Below are positions 15,074 through 24,811 of a stretch of DNA of 64,000 nucleotides, in pieces. The stretch comes from JBELHO01 sp042091375 (GTDB lineage: Bacteria; Pseudomonadota; Gammaproteobacteria; Enterobacterales; Alteromonadaceae): NCBI GenBank assembly GCA_042091375.1, contig JBELHO010000004.1, forward strand, positions 62,001-126,000, read 5' to 3'. The notes below the pieces were generated by a model. It did not search any database. It saw only the letters and a list, made by a program, of their open reading frames with translations, and was not told the origin of the DNA. How positions within the stretch are numbered: position 1 is the stretch's first letter; each line of letters opens with the position of its first letter. The translations under genes and the position numbers were made by a program.

Positions 15074-17944
15074 GTGACTATACTTACAGATAATGTTTTG
15101 CCATCTGAATTAATTTCACAGCAAGCAAAGGCTTGGCAGCAATTTACTGAGCAATCCCCCGACTTAGCGACGGTATTATCAGACAATAATATTAGTGATT
15201 TTAAGTTGTTCATTACCTTAAGCGATTTTGCCTTACGCAGTGCATTGCAGGCGCCTGATATTGTCGTGGAGTTATTTACCAGTGGTGAAATTTATCAGGT
15301 AACGGCAACTGATTATCGATGTTTACTCAAGCATAAGTTGCGCAATTGTTGTAGTGAAGCCGAGCTCCATCAGCAGTTGCGATTGTTTCGACTCAAGCAT
15401 ATGGCAAAAATAGCCTTTGGTGATTTTTTGCTAAATGCTCCCTTAGAGCACTCTTTATCTAATCTTTCGAATTTAGCAGATGCGCTTATTTTAGCGGCAT
15501 TGGACTGGCTAAGTCAGCATTGTCAGCAAAAATGGGGCAAGCCATTAAATCAATTAGGTGAGCTACAGCCTTTATTGGTCTATGGCATGGGCAAGCTAGG
15601 TGGCCGAGAGCTCAATTTTTCATCTGATATTGATCTTATTTTTGCTTACCCAGGATCAGGGCAGACCCAAGGCCAAAGGCGCAGCATAGACAATCAGCAA
15701 TTTTTCACCCGTTTAGCACAAAAATTAATCACCGCATTGCATCAACCTACTCAGGATGGGTTTGTCTACCGCGTTGATATGCGCTTGCGACCTTTTGGCG
15801 ATAGTGGTCCTTTGGTATTGAGCTTTAATGCCATTGAAAATTACTATCAAGAGCAAGGTCGTGACTGGGAGCGTTATGCCATGCTGAAAGCGCGTTTAAT
15901 TGGCAACAGTGATTATCATCAAGCTTTATCTTCGATGCTAAGGCCTTTTGTGTATCGCCGCTATATCGACTTTAGTGTCATTGATAGTCTGCGTCGAATG
16001 AAAATGATGATAAGTCAGGAGGTTAGAAGAAAGCAGTTAATTAATAACATTAAATTAGGGGCGGGTGGTATTCGCGAGGTTGAGTTTATTGTTCAAGTAT
16101 TTCAGCTGATCAGAGGTGGCCGGATCAAAGCGCTTCAGCAGCGTAATTTACTGACAGTATTACCTTTATTAGTGGAATATGGAGAAATTGAGCAAGCTAA
16201 TAAAACGATATTAGAAAATGCCTATCGATTTCTCCGGCGTGTAGAAAATATTATACAGGCCCTTGATGATCAGCAAACCCAAACTCTGCCGGAAAACAGT
16301 ATGGATCAAGCTCGACTTCTTTGCGTGCTTAATGATAAGAGGTTTGCTTCGTGGTCAGACTTGGTTGATTACATCAATCAGTTAATGTCTGGTGTTCATC
16401 AAGAGTTTTTGCAGTTAATTGGTGAAGAAAGCCCAGAGCATCAAGTCAAAGACAATCAGTGGCAGGTATTGTGGGACAGCCATTGGCCTGACGAAGAGGC
16501 CATTGAATGGATCAACAACTTAATGACCCATTGGCAAGGCGAGTTGATTTGGCGTTTATTGTCGAGCTTTCGCCAAGACATAGCCAAGTGTTCAATTGGC
16601 CATCGAGGCCGAGACGTATTAGCAAAATTGTTGCCGTTATTGTTGAGTCATTTACAGCAACTTAAAGCCGATGAGTTAACACTAGAGCGAGTGTTAACTG
16701 TGCTAACTAAGATAACTTCTCGCACTGCTTACCTCGAACTGCTGTTAGAAAACAGCGGTGCGTTAATACATCTGATCACACTATGTCAGGCCAGTAGCTG
16801 GGTTGCTGAACATATTGCCAAATATCCTATTTTACTGGATGAATTAATTGATCCTAATTTACTGCATAATCCGCCGGCACTATCCAATTATGCTGATGAA
16901 CTTCGCACAGCTATGCTGCGTATCCCAGAAAGTGATCTAGAAGCACAAATGGACACCTTGCGACATTTTAAGCAAGCTCAGCATTTACGTATTGCGGTGG
17001 CCGACATTGTTGGGGTATTACCTGTAACGAAAGTGAGTGATCACTTAACTGCTTTGGCTGAGGCTATTATTAACGAAGTGATGAATTTGTCTTGGCAACA
17101 AATGGCATGGCGGTTCGGTATACCGACATCGTTAGCTGGCAACGCGGATAAAAATTTTGCCGTTATCGCCTATGGCAAGATGGGTGGATACGAGCTTGGT
17201 TATAGTTCTGATTTAGATTTGGTTTTTGTCCATGACTGTCAATTGAATGAGCTAACTAATGGCGATAAAGTTATTCCCGTAGCACAATTTTATGGCAAAA
17301 TTGCGCAACGTATGATGCACTTTTTTAATACCAGGATGAGTAGTGGATTATTATTTGAACTGGATTTGCGTCTAAGGCCATCGGGTAATGCTGGTGTGCT
17401 AGTAGTGCATATAGATACCTTTGCTGAATATCAGCAGCATCAGGCATGGACATGGGAGCACCAAGCTTTAGTGAGAGCCAGAGGTGTGGCAGGTGACAGT
17501 CAACTACTGACTAAGTTTTCGCGATTGCGCAAAAATATTTTGGCGGTACAGCGCCAACAAGACAATCTTAAGCAGGATGTCATTGCCATGCGCAATAAAA
17601 TGCGCAAACACTTAGATAAGTCAAATAGTCAGTATTTTGATATTAAACAAGCAGCAGGCGGCTTGGTTGATATTGAATTTTTGGCGCAATACTTGGTATT
17701 AAACAATAGCCAAGAGTATCCAGAAATCAGCCAATACACTGATAATATTAGGGTTTTTAATGCATTGGCCGATGTTGGATTAATCACAAAGCAACAAAAG
17801 ACACAACTTATCAAACAGTATTGTCAATTGCGTGATTATGGGCATCGGCAAAGTTTACAGTTTAAGGTGAGTAAGGCTATACCCAAAGAAATGGTTCAAC
17901 AAGCCGAGCAGATCAGCAAGATTTACCATGAGTATTTATCATGA
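15074..17944 (+). CDS. glnE: glutamine synthetase adenylyltransferase/deadenylase
   Basis: 956 residues from a GTG start with a GAGG ribosome site 7 bases before it. It adenylylates and deadenylylates glutamine synthetase in response to PII. The two nucleotidyltransferase halves are clear: GMGKLGGRELNFSSDIDL near residue 171 (deadenylase half) and YGKMGGYELGYSSDLDL near residue 699 (adenylylase half). Each is followed by a helical GlnD-UR-like segment (REVEFIVQ, VDIEFLAQY). Length matches E. coli GlnE (946). The gene stands between the PspA-like cluster and an unknown gene, not directly after ygiF as in E. coli. Confidence 0.97.
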   Translation: MTILTDNVLPSELISQQAKAWQQFTEQSPDLATVLSDNNISDFKLFITLSDFALRSALQAPDIVVELFTSGEIYQVTATDYRCLLKHKLRNCCSEAELHQQLRLFRLKHMAKIAFGDFLLNAPLEHSLSNLSNLADALILAALDWLSQHCQQKWGKPLNQLGELQPLLVYGMGKLGGRELNFSSDIDLIFAYPGSGQTQGQRRSIDNQQFFTRLAQKLITALHQPTQDGFVYRVDMRLRPFGDSGPLVLSFNAIENYYQEQGRDWERYAMLKARLIGNSDYHQALSSMLRPFVYRRYIDFSVIDSLRRMKMMISQEVRRKQLINNIKLGAGGIREVEFIVQVFQLIRGGRIKALQQRNLLTVLPLLVEYGEIEQANKTILENAYRFLRRVENIIQALDDQQTQTLPENSMDQARLLCVLNDKRFASWSDLVDYINQLMSGVHQEFLQLIGEESPEHQVKDNQWQVLWDSHWPDEEAIEWINNLMTHWQGELIWRLLSSFRQDIAKCSIGHRGRDVLAKLLPLLLSHLQQLKADELTLERVLTVLTKITSRTAYLELLLENSGALIHLITLCQASSWVAEHIAKYPILLDELIDPNLLHNPPALSNYADELRTAMLRIPESDLEAQMDTLRHFKQAQHLRIAVADIVGVLPVTKVSDHLTALAEAIINEVMNLSWQQMAWRFGIPTSLAGNADKNFAVIAYGKMGGYELGYSSDLDLVFVHDCQLNELTNGDKVIPVAQFYGKIAQRMMHFFNTRMSSGLLFELDLRLRPSGNAGVLVVHIDTFAEYQQHQAWTWEHQALVRARGVAGDSQLLTKFSRLRKNILAVQRQQDNLKQDVIAMRNKMRKHLDKSNSQYFDIKQAAGGLVDIEFLAQYLVLNNSQEYPEISQYTDNIRVFNALADVGLITKQQKTQLIKQYCQLRDYGHRQSLQFKVSKAIPKEMVQQAEQISKIYHEYLS

Positions 17945-17971
17945 GTATTTTTGATTTTTTGTGATTTGAGC

Positions 17972-18619
17972 CTATTTTTGCGGCAGCAATAAGCACTCTT
18001 CAGTCAGGTAAGAGATGGGGTTGTCGGTAATGACAATATTGCGTTGCTGATAACAAAAATAGACATTGATGCCATCTTGAAAGTGTCCTTCAACGGCTTT
18101 GCCCACTCGATAAGCAGTGTCGAGTAAATTTTTGTGAATGCGAAACGGATTTTTGACAATAAAGTCTCTATTGAGCCACCAAATGACTTCAATGCCCATG
18201 TCCTCTTCATTGATATATTCTACTAACTTTTGGTGCAGCGTTTCACCTTTCCTAAATGCCCGGTTTTCGGTATTACCTCGCCAACCTTGGCGCATGGGAC
18301 CTATTACTAATCTTCGCGCTTCGAGTATTTCCACCAAATCGCCTTTGGGCTCTGGCAAATAAACAATGTTATTTCTTACTCTTGGGCCATCGCCATTGAT
18401 ATCCCCCCTGAGATTGGCATAAAATTTAGATAAACCTTCGGCGGCAGGGTTAGACTGGCTATTACTAATGGATTTTACTTTGTCTACTGAAGAATTAATG
18501 GCCTGTTTAGCCGTCTCAGCATTGTTGGCAGAGAAAAGGGTGTCTTGATTAATCCACAGGTAAGATATCAATATAAGTAAAATAATGATGTAGATAGTAT
18601 TTTTAAGCCAAAACAACAC
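17972..18619 (-). CDS. membrane-anchored protein of unknown function
   Basis: 215 residues: one N-terminal membrane helix (about 7-24), a polar linker (25-65), then a globular domain with the segments ILEARRLVIGPMRQGWRGNTE and GIEVIWWLNRDFIVKNPFRIHKNLLDTAYRVGKAVEGHF. Four cysteines or fewer, with no recognisable catalytic motif. It probably faces the periplasm. It converges with glnE (27 bp between stops) and lies downstream of the LpxL-type gene on the same strand with 127 bp between. Looks like a conserved Alteromonadales hypothetical; no function assigned. Confidence 0.75.
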   Translation of the reverse strand: MLFWLKNTIYIIILLILISYLWINQDTLFSANNAETAKQAINSSVDKVKSISNSQSNPAAEGLSKFYANLRGDINGDGPRVRNNIVYLPEPKGDLVEILEARRLVIGPMRQGWRGNTENRAFRKGETLHQKLVEYINEEDMGIEVIWWLNRDFIVKNPFRIHKNLLDTAYRVGKAVEGHFQDGINVYFCYQQRNIVITDNPISYLTEECLLLPQK

Positions 18620-18746
18620 GATTACCTATTTTCTGGAGAAAATTATTTATACCATACGCAAATTTTTTGCTTTATGCCAGTACAATAAACAACCTGCACA
18701 AGAGGTATAACACGACTTTATTGGCCTTTGTCAATCTTAGCTGTGG

Positions 18747-19682
18747 CTAATATAAAGAAGGATCTGTCTCTTTTGGTCTGGTTTTAAAGCGTCTATGCAA
18801 CCACATATATTGCTCCGGTTTGAAGGAGATGGCTTTTTCTAATTCACGATTGATACGCGTCACATCGGCTAGATCATCTTCAGTGGGAAAGTTTTCGAGT
18901 TGCGGCTTTATTTCAAGAGTATAGCCACTGCCATCATCATTGCGGGTAGGGATCAACATATGGGTTTGGGTATTTTTTTGGCGAGCAAAAATCAGCGTAC
19001 CTGTAGTGGTTGCCGCTTCTTTTACCGCAAAAAAAGGCACAAACAAACTGCGGTTGCGACCGTAGTCTTGATCGGGTAAATAGACACACATTTCACCGTC
19101 GTGTAAGGCTTTTATTAAGCCTTTTACATCGCGTTTGCCCAACATATACTTATTCGAACGGCTGCGCCCTTTGTATTGAAAATATTCCATTAATTGATTG
19201 TTATGGGGGCGATAAAAAACCACCATTGGGTGTCCCGTGCCGATACTGCGACAATTTATTTCAGCACTTAAATAATGCATTGCCAACAATAACACGCCTT
19301 TGCCTTGTTGATGGGCTTTAGCGACATGTTCAAGGCCGATAATTTTACATTTGCGCTTGACTCGCCAATCGGGCCACCACCAGCCCATACCTGTCTCTAA
19401 CAAAGCAATACCGGTATTTTCAAAGTTTTTCACCAGTATCGCTTGTTGCTCTTTAGCGGATAAGTGTGGAAAGCACAGTTGTAAGTTTTTTAATGCGACT
19501 TTTTTTCTTTTCGAGCCGAGCAACAACAACAATCGGCCTATAAGCCGACCTAATATCAGTTGTAAGCGATAGGGTAGCCAAGAGATCGAATATAAAATCA
19601 ACACACCAATCCAAGTAAGCCAATATTTCGGCAGTAAGAAAGAAACTTTAAAATTTGTCTGTAAAACTTTATTTTTACTCAC
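18747..19682 (-). CDS. lpxL: lipid A acyltransferase, LpxL/HtrB family
   Basis: 311 residues, length as in E. coli LpxL (306). An N-terminal membrane anchor (about 17-55) precedes the acyltransferase domain. The HX4D/E catalytic motif is seen as HYLSAE, with downstream GMCVYLPDQDYG-type and YMWLHRRFKTRP blocks, all typical of Kdo2-lipid IVA lauroyl transferases. It acts at the inner membrane using acyl-ACP. It is divergent from hldE, which supplies LPS heptose, so the neighbourhood is LPS-related. LpxL versus a closely related LpxP/LpxM paralogue is not separable by eye. Confidence 0.87.
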   Translation of the reverse strand: MSKNKVLQTNFKVSFLLPKYWLTWIGVLILYSISWLPYRLQLILGRLIGRLLLLLGSKRKKVALKNLQLCFPHLSAKEQQAILVKNFENTGIALLETGMGWWWPDWRVKRKCKIIGLEHVAKAHQQGKGVLLLAMHYLSAEINCRSIGTGHPMVVFYRPHNNQLMEYFQYKGRSRSNKYMLGKRDVKGLIKALHDGEMCVYLPDQDYGRNRSLFVPFFAVKEAATTTGTLIFARQKNTQTHMLIPTRNDDGSGYTLEIKPQLENFPTEDDLADVTRINRELEKAISFKPEQYMWLHRRFKTRPKETDPSLY

Positions 19683-19750
19683 AGCTGGTTTTAACTCGTT
19701 GAATTTGATGTGTTACACTATCGCCTATTATAACTGTTAAGAGGCACAGG

Positions 19751-21181
19751 ATGAAAGTAGATATTCCCGCTTTTAATCAAGCGAAGGTTTTAGTAGTCGG
19801 CGATATAATGCTAGATCGCTATTGGCATGGACCGACACAGCGCATTTCTCCTGAAGCACCTGTACCTATTGTAAAAATAACTCAACACGAAGATCGACCC
19901 GGCGGAGCAGCCAATGTGGCATTAAATATTGCTTCTTTAGGGGGAAAAGTCACTTTAGCGGGTATTACTGGTCACGACGAAGCGGCAAACACCATTGAAA
20001 GTTACTTGCAAGGGCTTAACATTGAATGCCATTTTGATAAGCATCAAGCCTTGCCTACTATTACTAAGCTCAGAGTAATGAGCCGAAATCAACAATTGAT
20101 CCGCTTAGATTTTGAACAGACTCTGGCGCAAATCGATAAATCGAAGTTGACTGATAATATTGCTGAACTTGTGTCCGAACACGACGTTCTTGTTTTATCT
20201 GATTACAACAAAGGTACATTGTCAGCAGTGCAAGCTTTGATCGCAGTAGCTAAAGCTCACCAAGTACCTGTTTTAGTTGACCCCAAAGGCACTGATTTTA
20301 GCCGTTATCGGGGAGCGACTGTTATCACACCAAATATGTCAGAATTCGAGGCTGTTGTTGGCGCCTGTGCAAATGAAGCGGATTTAATAGCAAAAGGTCA
20401 GCACTTGTTAAATCAACTGGATTTGGATGCCATGCTTGTCACGCGCAGTGAACAAGGAATGACCTTGTTAAGAGCGGGTAAAGAGGAATTCCACTTACCT
20501 ACTCAGGCAAAAGAAGTTTACGATGTAACGGGTGCTGGTGATACAGTCATAGCAACCCTTGCCTTAGGCGTTGCAGCCAAGGCTGATTTTTGTCATGCCA
20601 GTGCTTTAGCCAATATTGCCGCGGGTATAGTGGTTGGGAAATTGGGTACCTCTGTCGCCAGTGAAGCTGAATTATTAAACGCCATTTCAACGGGACAAGA
20701 AAGTGGTTTTGGTGTGGTTAGCGAGGACCAGTTAAAAATAGCTGTGCAGTTAGCTAAGTCGAATGGCGAGCATATCGTGATGACTAACGGTTGTTTTGAC
20801 ATTTTACACGCCGGACACGTGTCGTATTTAGAGCATGCGGGTCAGTTAGGGCATAGATTAATTGTTGCGGTGAATAGTGATGACTCAGTTAAGCGTTTAA
20901 AGGGACAAGGGCGACCGATCAATCCTGTAGAACGGCGAATGGCAGTACTAGCCGGACTGGGCGCAGTAGATTGGGTTGTGTGTTTTTCTGAAGATACACC
21001 GCAACGACTCATTGCCAATATTCTTCCTGATACCTTAGTCAAGGGGGGCGACTATGCTGTCGAAGATATTGCCGGTGGCACTGAGGTCATCAACGCCGGT
21101 GGCGAGGTCAAAGTGCTCAATTTTGAACAAGGTATTTCTACCACAGAGATAATAAATACCATACGTTTAGAAGAAGATTAA
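19751..21181 (+). CDS. hldE: bifunctional heptose 7-phosphate kinase / heptose 1-phosphate adenylyltransferase
   Basis: 476 residues, as in E. coli HldE (477). The N-terminal ribokinase-like domain (1-318) shows DIMLDRYWHG, RPGGAANVA and the catalytic DVTGAGDTV. The C-terminal nucleotidyltransferase domain (about 342-476) shows TNGCFDILHAGHV. It makes ADP-heptose for the LPS inner core. A GAGGCACAGG stretch just before the ATG serves as ribosome site. It ends at a terminator shared with tolC. Confidence 0.97.
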   Translation: MKVDIPAFNQAKVLVVGDIMLDRYWHGPTQRISPEAPVPIVKITQHEDRPGGAANVALNIASLGGKVTLAGITGHDEAANTIESYLQGLNIECHFDKHQALPTITKLRVMSRNQQLIRLDFEQTLAQIDKSKLTDNIAELVSEHDVLVLSDYNKGTLSAVQALIAVAKAHQVPVLVDPKGTDFSRYRGATVITPNMSEFEAVVGACANEADLIAKGQHLLNQLDLDAMLVTRSEQGMTLLRAGKEEFHLPTQAKEVYDVTGAGDTVIATLALGVAAKADFCHASALANIAAGIVVGKLGTSVASEAELLNAISTGQESGFGVVSEDQLKIAVQLAKSNGEHIVMTNGCFDILHAGHVSYLEHAGQLGHRLIVAVNSDDSVKRLKGQGRPINPVERRMAVLAGLGAVDWVVCFSEDTPQRLIANILPDTLVKGGDYAVEDIAGGTEVINAGGEVKVLNFEQGISTTEIINTIRLEED

Positions 21182-21216
21182 CGTTAAGAAGAAGCTTGAG
21201 GTTGTTGTTCGTCAAT

Positions 21217-21245
21217 AAAAAAGGGCTTAAATTAAGCCCTTTTTT
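21217..21245. terminator. bidirectional terminator between hldE and tolC
   Basis: The 14-bp stem AAAAAAGGGCTTAA pairs with TTAAGCCCTTTTTT, giving an A-tract on one side and a T-tract on the other. It therefore works for both convergent genes. Confidence 0.9.
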
Positions 21246-21271
21246 ACACTAGTTATAATATCCTATAAGGA

Positions 21272-22597
21272 TTATTTTTTTGCCGACAAGCCCTGATTTA
21301 TCTTTTCAATGTCTTGTTCCGATATGGTTCCACCCGCGCGTTTTAATGCCAAAATAGCCTGAACATAATCATAGCGCGTCGAAGATAAATTACGCTTGGC
21401 ATTAAACAGGTTTCGGGTGCTATTTAATACGTCGACGATAGTACGAGTACCTACCTCAAAACCTGCCTCCGTGGCTTTTAGTGCACTGTCGGCACTGATC
21501 AAGGCTTGTTCTAATGCCTTAATACCTGACACCGCGGTGATCACTGTGTTGTAGGCATTACGTGCATTGCGCACAACGTTTCTGTGGGTTTGCTGTAAGT
21601 CTTGACTAGCCGCAACATAATTACTTTGCGCCTGACGAACTCGACCTGAAGTGGCACCACCTGAATAAATAGGTACATTGACTCGCACCCCTATGGACTG
21701 ACTGTTACTATCAATATTGTTGGTATTGGTAAACAAATTATCGGTTTCGGTATCTGAATAACTGCCCGACAAATCGATGGAAGGTAAGTGTCCGGCGTTG
21801 GCTATGCTGATATTCTTTTTAGCGATATCAACTGATATTTTTTGTGCAATTAAGTCCAAATTCTTTGCTTCAGAGGTCTGTTGCCACTCGTTGGCACTAT
21901 CGGGACTGGGACGAGAAGCACTGAATCGCTCAGTGTTTAATACATGAAGATCACGGGGATAGACATTAGTGATCAAACGCAGCGCTTCCTCGGCATTAAA
22001 AACATTATTTTGCGCACGGATCTCAGCGGTTACCGCGTTGTCGTATTGTGCTTGTGCTTCGTGCACGTCAGTGACTGCGGTTAAGCCTACTGAATAGCGT
22101 TGTTTGGTTTGTTCTAATTGACGCTCAATGGCATTTTTTTCTGTATTAGTGAATTCTAAATCGTCTTTGGCACGCAACACATTGAAATAGGCTTCGGTTA
22201 CTCGAACGATTAACTCTTGCTTGGCTGCTTGGTAACTAACATCACTGCGGTGAGCTGATTTTTCGGCATTATTAAGTCTTAACCAAGAGTCGTGGTGGTA
22301 TAGTTCCATAGTTAGGCTAAGGGCATAACCAAAACTTTCACTGTCAGAACTTTTTGTATTATTTGTTTCACCGGAAGCTTTGTTAAAATTTACTGAACCA
22401 CTCAACTGAGGTAACAACCTTGCACGAGCAATAGTAATATCTTCTTTTGCTGCCATGTAAAGTGCTTGGCTTTTTAGTAACACAGGGTCATTGGCTTTTG
22501 CTTGTTGGTAAACAGACAATAAATCTTCAGCGTAGGCAAATGACATACTCGTTGCACAAGCAATCGTTATAATGATTGAGCTCATTGTTTTTTGCAT
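21272..22597 (-). CDS. tolC: TolC family outer membrane channel protein
   Basis: 441 residues with a signal peptide (1-23, SFAYA cleavage). Two OEP repeats are visible: an internal periodicity of long coiled-coil helices (residues about 60-205 and 265-420) and the typical VDVLNSTRNLFNAKRNLSSTRYDYVQAILALKRAGGTIS ending. It forms the trimeric outer-membrane duct for efflux pumps and type I secretion. In E. coli tolC is also beside nudF, divergently, as here. Terminates at the shared hairpin with hldE. Confidence 0.93.
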   Translation of the reverse strand: MQKTMSSIIITIACATSMSFAYAEDLLSVYQQAKANDPVLLKSQALYMAAKEDITIARARLLPQLSGSVNFNKASGETNNTKSSDSESFGYALSLTMELYHHDSWLRLNNAEKSAHRSDVSYQAAKQELIVRVTEAYFNVLRAKDDLEFTNTEKNAIERQLEQTKQRYSVGLTAVTDVHEAQAQYDNAVTAEIRAQNNVFNAEEALRLITNVYPRDLHVLNTERFSASRPSPDSANEWQQTSEAKNLDLIAQKISVDIAKKNISIANAGHLPSIDLSGSYSDTETDNLFTNTNNIDSNSQSIGVRVNVPIYSGGATSGRVRQAQSNYVAASQDLQQTHRNVVRNARNAYNTVITAVSGIKALEQALISADSALKATEAGFEVGTRTIVDVLNSTRNLFNAKRNLSSTRYDYVQAILALKRAGGTISEQDIEKINQGLSAKK

Positions 22598-22844
22598 AAT
22601 AACCCGATCCCTTTCAATTTCTGGTTGGTTGTAAATCTAATTCAATTAATAATTTGTATAATTGTACTACTTTTCAAATAAAAAAGTGTTTTTAAATGTA
22701 TATAAATGTTACAGAAAAAATTTAATAAGCTAAATAAAATAATTGTTTAGCGTGATATTCTAGTCTAGCAAAATATCTGTCCTGATGGCTAAGGTTAATT
22801 ATAATATTAACTGGTTATTGGTTTACTTATGAGGAAAATATTAC

Positions 22845-23486
22845 ATGGCAATTAAGAACAGTGTACAACCTTTGCTCAGGTTTACTCAGTCTGACGTCAC
22901 GGTTCACCATAAACAACGCCACTATCAGGGTTTTTTTAGCTTGGACGAATATCAAGTCAGCCACCTACTTTACAACGGAGGCAGTAGCAATATCCTCAAG
23001 CGAGAAGTCTTTGAACGAGGCGATGCGGTAGTGGTGATCCCTTATGACAGTAAGCTGGATAGGGTAGTATTAATCGAACAATTTCGGCCAGGTGCGATAA
23101 GAACCCAAAATACTCCTTGGTTATTAGAATTTGTTGCCGGTATGTTTGATGAAAATGAGCGTCCAGTTGATGTGGCTATGCGCGAAGCAAAAGAAGAGGC
23201 CAACATTGATATTAGCCCTGATAAAATTGACAAAGTGATGCGCTATTTGTCGAGTCCAGGTGGCATGAGTGAAGAAATTCACTTGTTTGTTGCCGATGTC
23301 GATAGTAAAAATATTGCCGGTGTGCATGGATTAGCACAAGAAAATGAAGACATTTTAGTGCATACTATGTCAAGAGTTGCAGCGATTGAGTTACTTGAGT
23401 GTGGAAAAATTAGTAATTCTGCTACCGTGATAGGTATTCAATGGTTGCAACTGAATTACCATCGCTTGCAACAAAAGTGGAAGTGA
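22845..23486 (+). CDS. nudF: ADP-ribose diphosphatase
   Basis: 213 residues, as in E. coli NudF (209). The Nudix box is present as GMFDEN-E-RPVDVAM-REAKEEANI, with the usual final Gly replaced by Asn. It hydrolyses ADP-ribose to AMP and ribose 5-phosphate. First of the nudF-yqiB-cpdA-yqiA-parE run and divergent from tolC. An AGGAAAA ribosome site precedes the ATG. Confidence 0.95.
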   Translation: MAIKNSVQPLLRFTQSDVTVHHKQRHYQGFFSLDEYQVSHLLYNGGSSNILKREVFERGDAVVVIPYDSKLDRVVLIEQFRPGAIRTQNTPWLLEFVAGMFDENERPVDVAMREAKEEANIDISPDKIDKVMRYLSSPGGMSEEIHLFVADVDSKNIAGVHGLAQENEDILVHTMSRVAAIELLECGKISNSATVIGIQWLQLNYHRLQQKWK

Positions 23487-23551
23487 TACAATAGATTAAG
23501 AAGTTATTTAGTAAATAAGTTAATGCACTATCCTCGATTGAGTAAAAACCA

Positions 23552-24004
23552 ATGGCCGCATTGAAAACACAATATCGTCCCAACTTATCACATATAATTA
23601 ATGTCTGCGAAGTCAATTATATGATGTTATTGCGCCTTATTGGCGATAGAGAAAATGTCGGCGAACAACGCTGTTTTTTCATTTCTGATTTTTTGTCATA
23701 CACTATTTTAATTACCGAAGTAACTCGCTATACCTCATTGATCACTATGACTCAAGATAGTCAGATAGACGGCTATGATCTTAGTCACTTAATGCGTCCT
23801 AAAATGGTTATTCGCCTATACCACGATGCGCGTTTAGCAGAAGTGATCAGCAATCAAGGTATTCGACAAGTGAAACCGCGTTATGACTACCCCAACAAGC
23901 AAATGCACCAACCTGATGAAAAACAGCAAATTAATATTTTTCTCAAAGAATGGTTACAGCTGAGTTTGCAACTGGGTCGTTCAACTATTCCTTTCGCTGT
24001 TTAG
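23552..24004 (+). CDS. yqiB: DUF1249 family protein, YqiB-like
   Basis: 150 residues. Conserved DUF1249 stretches are YRPNLSHIINVCEVNYMMLLRL near the N-terminus, TRYTSLITM, RLYHDARLAEV and the near-invariant RYDYPNKQMHQPDEKQQIN. Soluble. Gene order between nudF and cpdA is the same as in E. coli, which supports orthology. Function is not established. Confidence 0.93.
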   Translation: MAALKTQYRPNLSHIINVCEVNYMMLLRLIGDRENVGEQRCFFISDFLSYTILITEVTRYTSLITMTQDSQIDGYDLSHLMRPKMVIRLYHDARLAEVISNQGIRQVKPRYDYPNKQMHQPDEKQQINIFLKEWLQLSLQLGRSTIPFAV

Positions 24005-24015
24005 TGGGTGGCGCG

Positions 24016-24786
24016 ATGTCCACTCAGGTATGTTTTGCACAAATAAGTGATTGCCATTTATACAGCAGTAAAACGGCTTTGCATCACGGCGCTGATGTCT
24101 ATGCTAATTTACGCGTGGTATTACAGGCCATCAAAGCACAAAAACAGATTGAGTTTATCATTTTTACTGGTGATTTAAGCCAAGAGCACAGTCAACAGTC
24201 GTATCAAAATTTTGTTGACGCTGTGCAGCAAGTCAATATTGACATCGCCATCTACTTTCTCGCCGGTAACCACGATGAGCCACATTTATTAAATAAATTT
24301 TTGAACGACAGTCCTTTTTGTGCTGATAAAGTGATCGAGCTCAGCCATTGGTCAATACACTTAGTGGATAGCAAAAGCGATACTCCAGCAGGATTTGTCA
24401 GTACTCAACAACTGGCGCAGTTAAGTACTCATAATCAACAAAATAAAGCGCAATTACTGATGATGCACCATCACCCCATTGATGTCGGGTATTTTATTGA
24501 CCGACATGGACTTAATAATAAAACCGAATTCTGGCAGTACATAGCTCAGTTAGGCAATCTCAAGGGCATTGCTTGTGGCCATGTACACAATGCCTTATCT
24601 ATTTTACCTGAGCACAGCCAAGCCAAAGTGCCAGTATACACTTGCCCAGCGACATCGATACAGTTTGATCAAACCGCGCCGACGGTTGCCAATGCCAACC
24701 TAGGGGCTGGGTATCGAATATTTACCTTGTTAGCCAATGGTAAATTCACCGCACAGGCAAAATTTATTGACCATACAATTACCTAA
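24016..24786 (+). CDS. cpdA: 3',5'-cyclic AMP phosphodiesterase
   Basis: 256 residues from ATG 24016 (MSTQVCFAQISDCHL). A longer frame back to 23950 would overlap yqiB by 55 bases and lacks family similarity. Calcineurin-type metal motifs appear in order: DCHL, GDLSQ, GNHDE, HHHP, GHVHN. It degrades cAMP, lowering CRP activity. It lies 11 bp after yqiB and 25 bp before yqiA. Confidence 0.95.
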   Translation: MSTQVCFAQISDCHLYSSKTALHHGADVYANLRVVLQAIKAQKQIEFIIFTGDLSQEHSQQSYQNFVDAVQQVNIDIAIYFLAGNHDEPHLLNKFLNDSPFCADKVIELSHWSIHLVDSKSDTPAGFVSTQQLAQLSTHNQQNKAQLLMMHHHPIDVGYFIDRHGLNNKTEFWQYIAQLGNLKGIACGHVHNALSILPEHSQAKVPVYTCPATSIQFDQTAPTVANANLGAGYRIFTLLANGKFTAQAKFIDHTIT

Positions 24787-24811
24787 ACAGAGATCAAAGT
24801 GAATACTAAAC

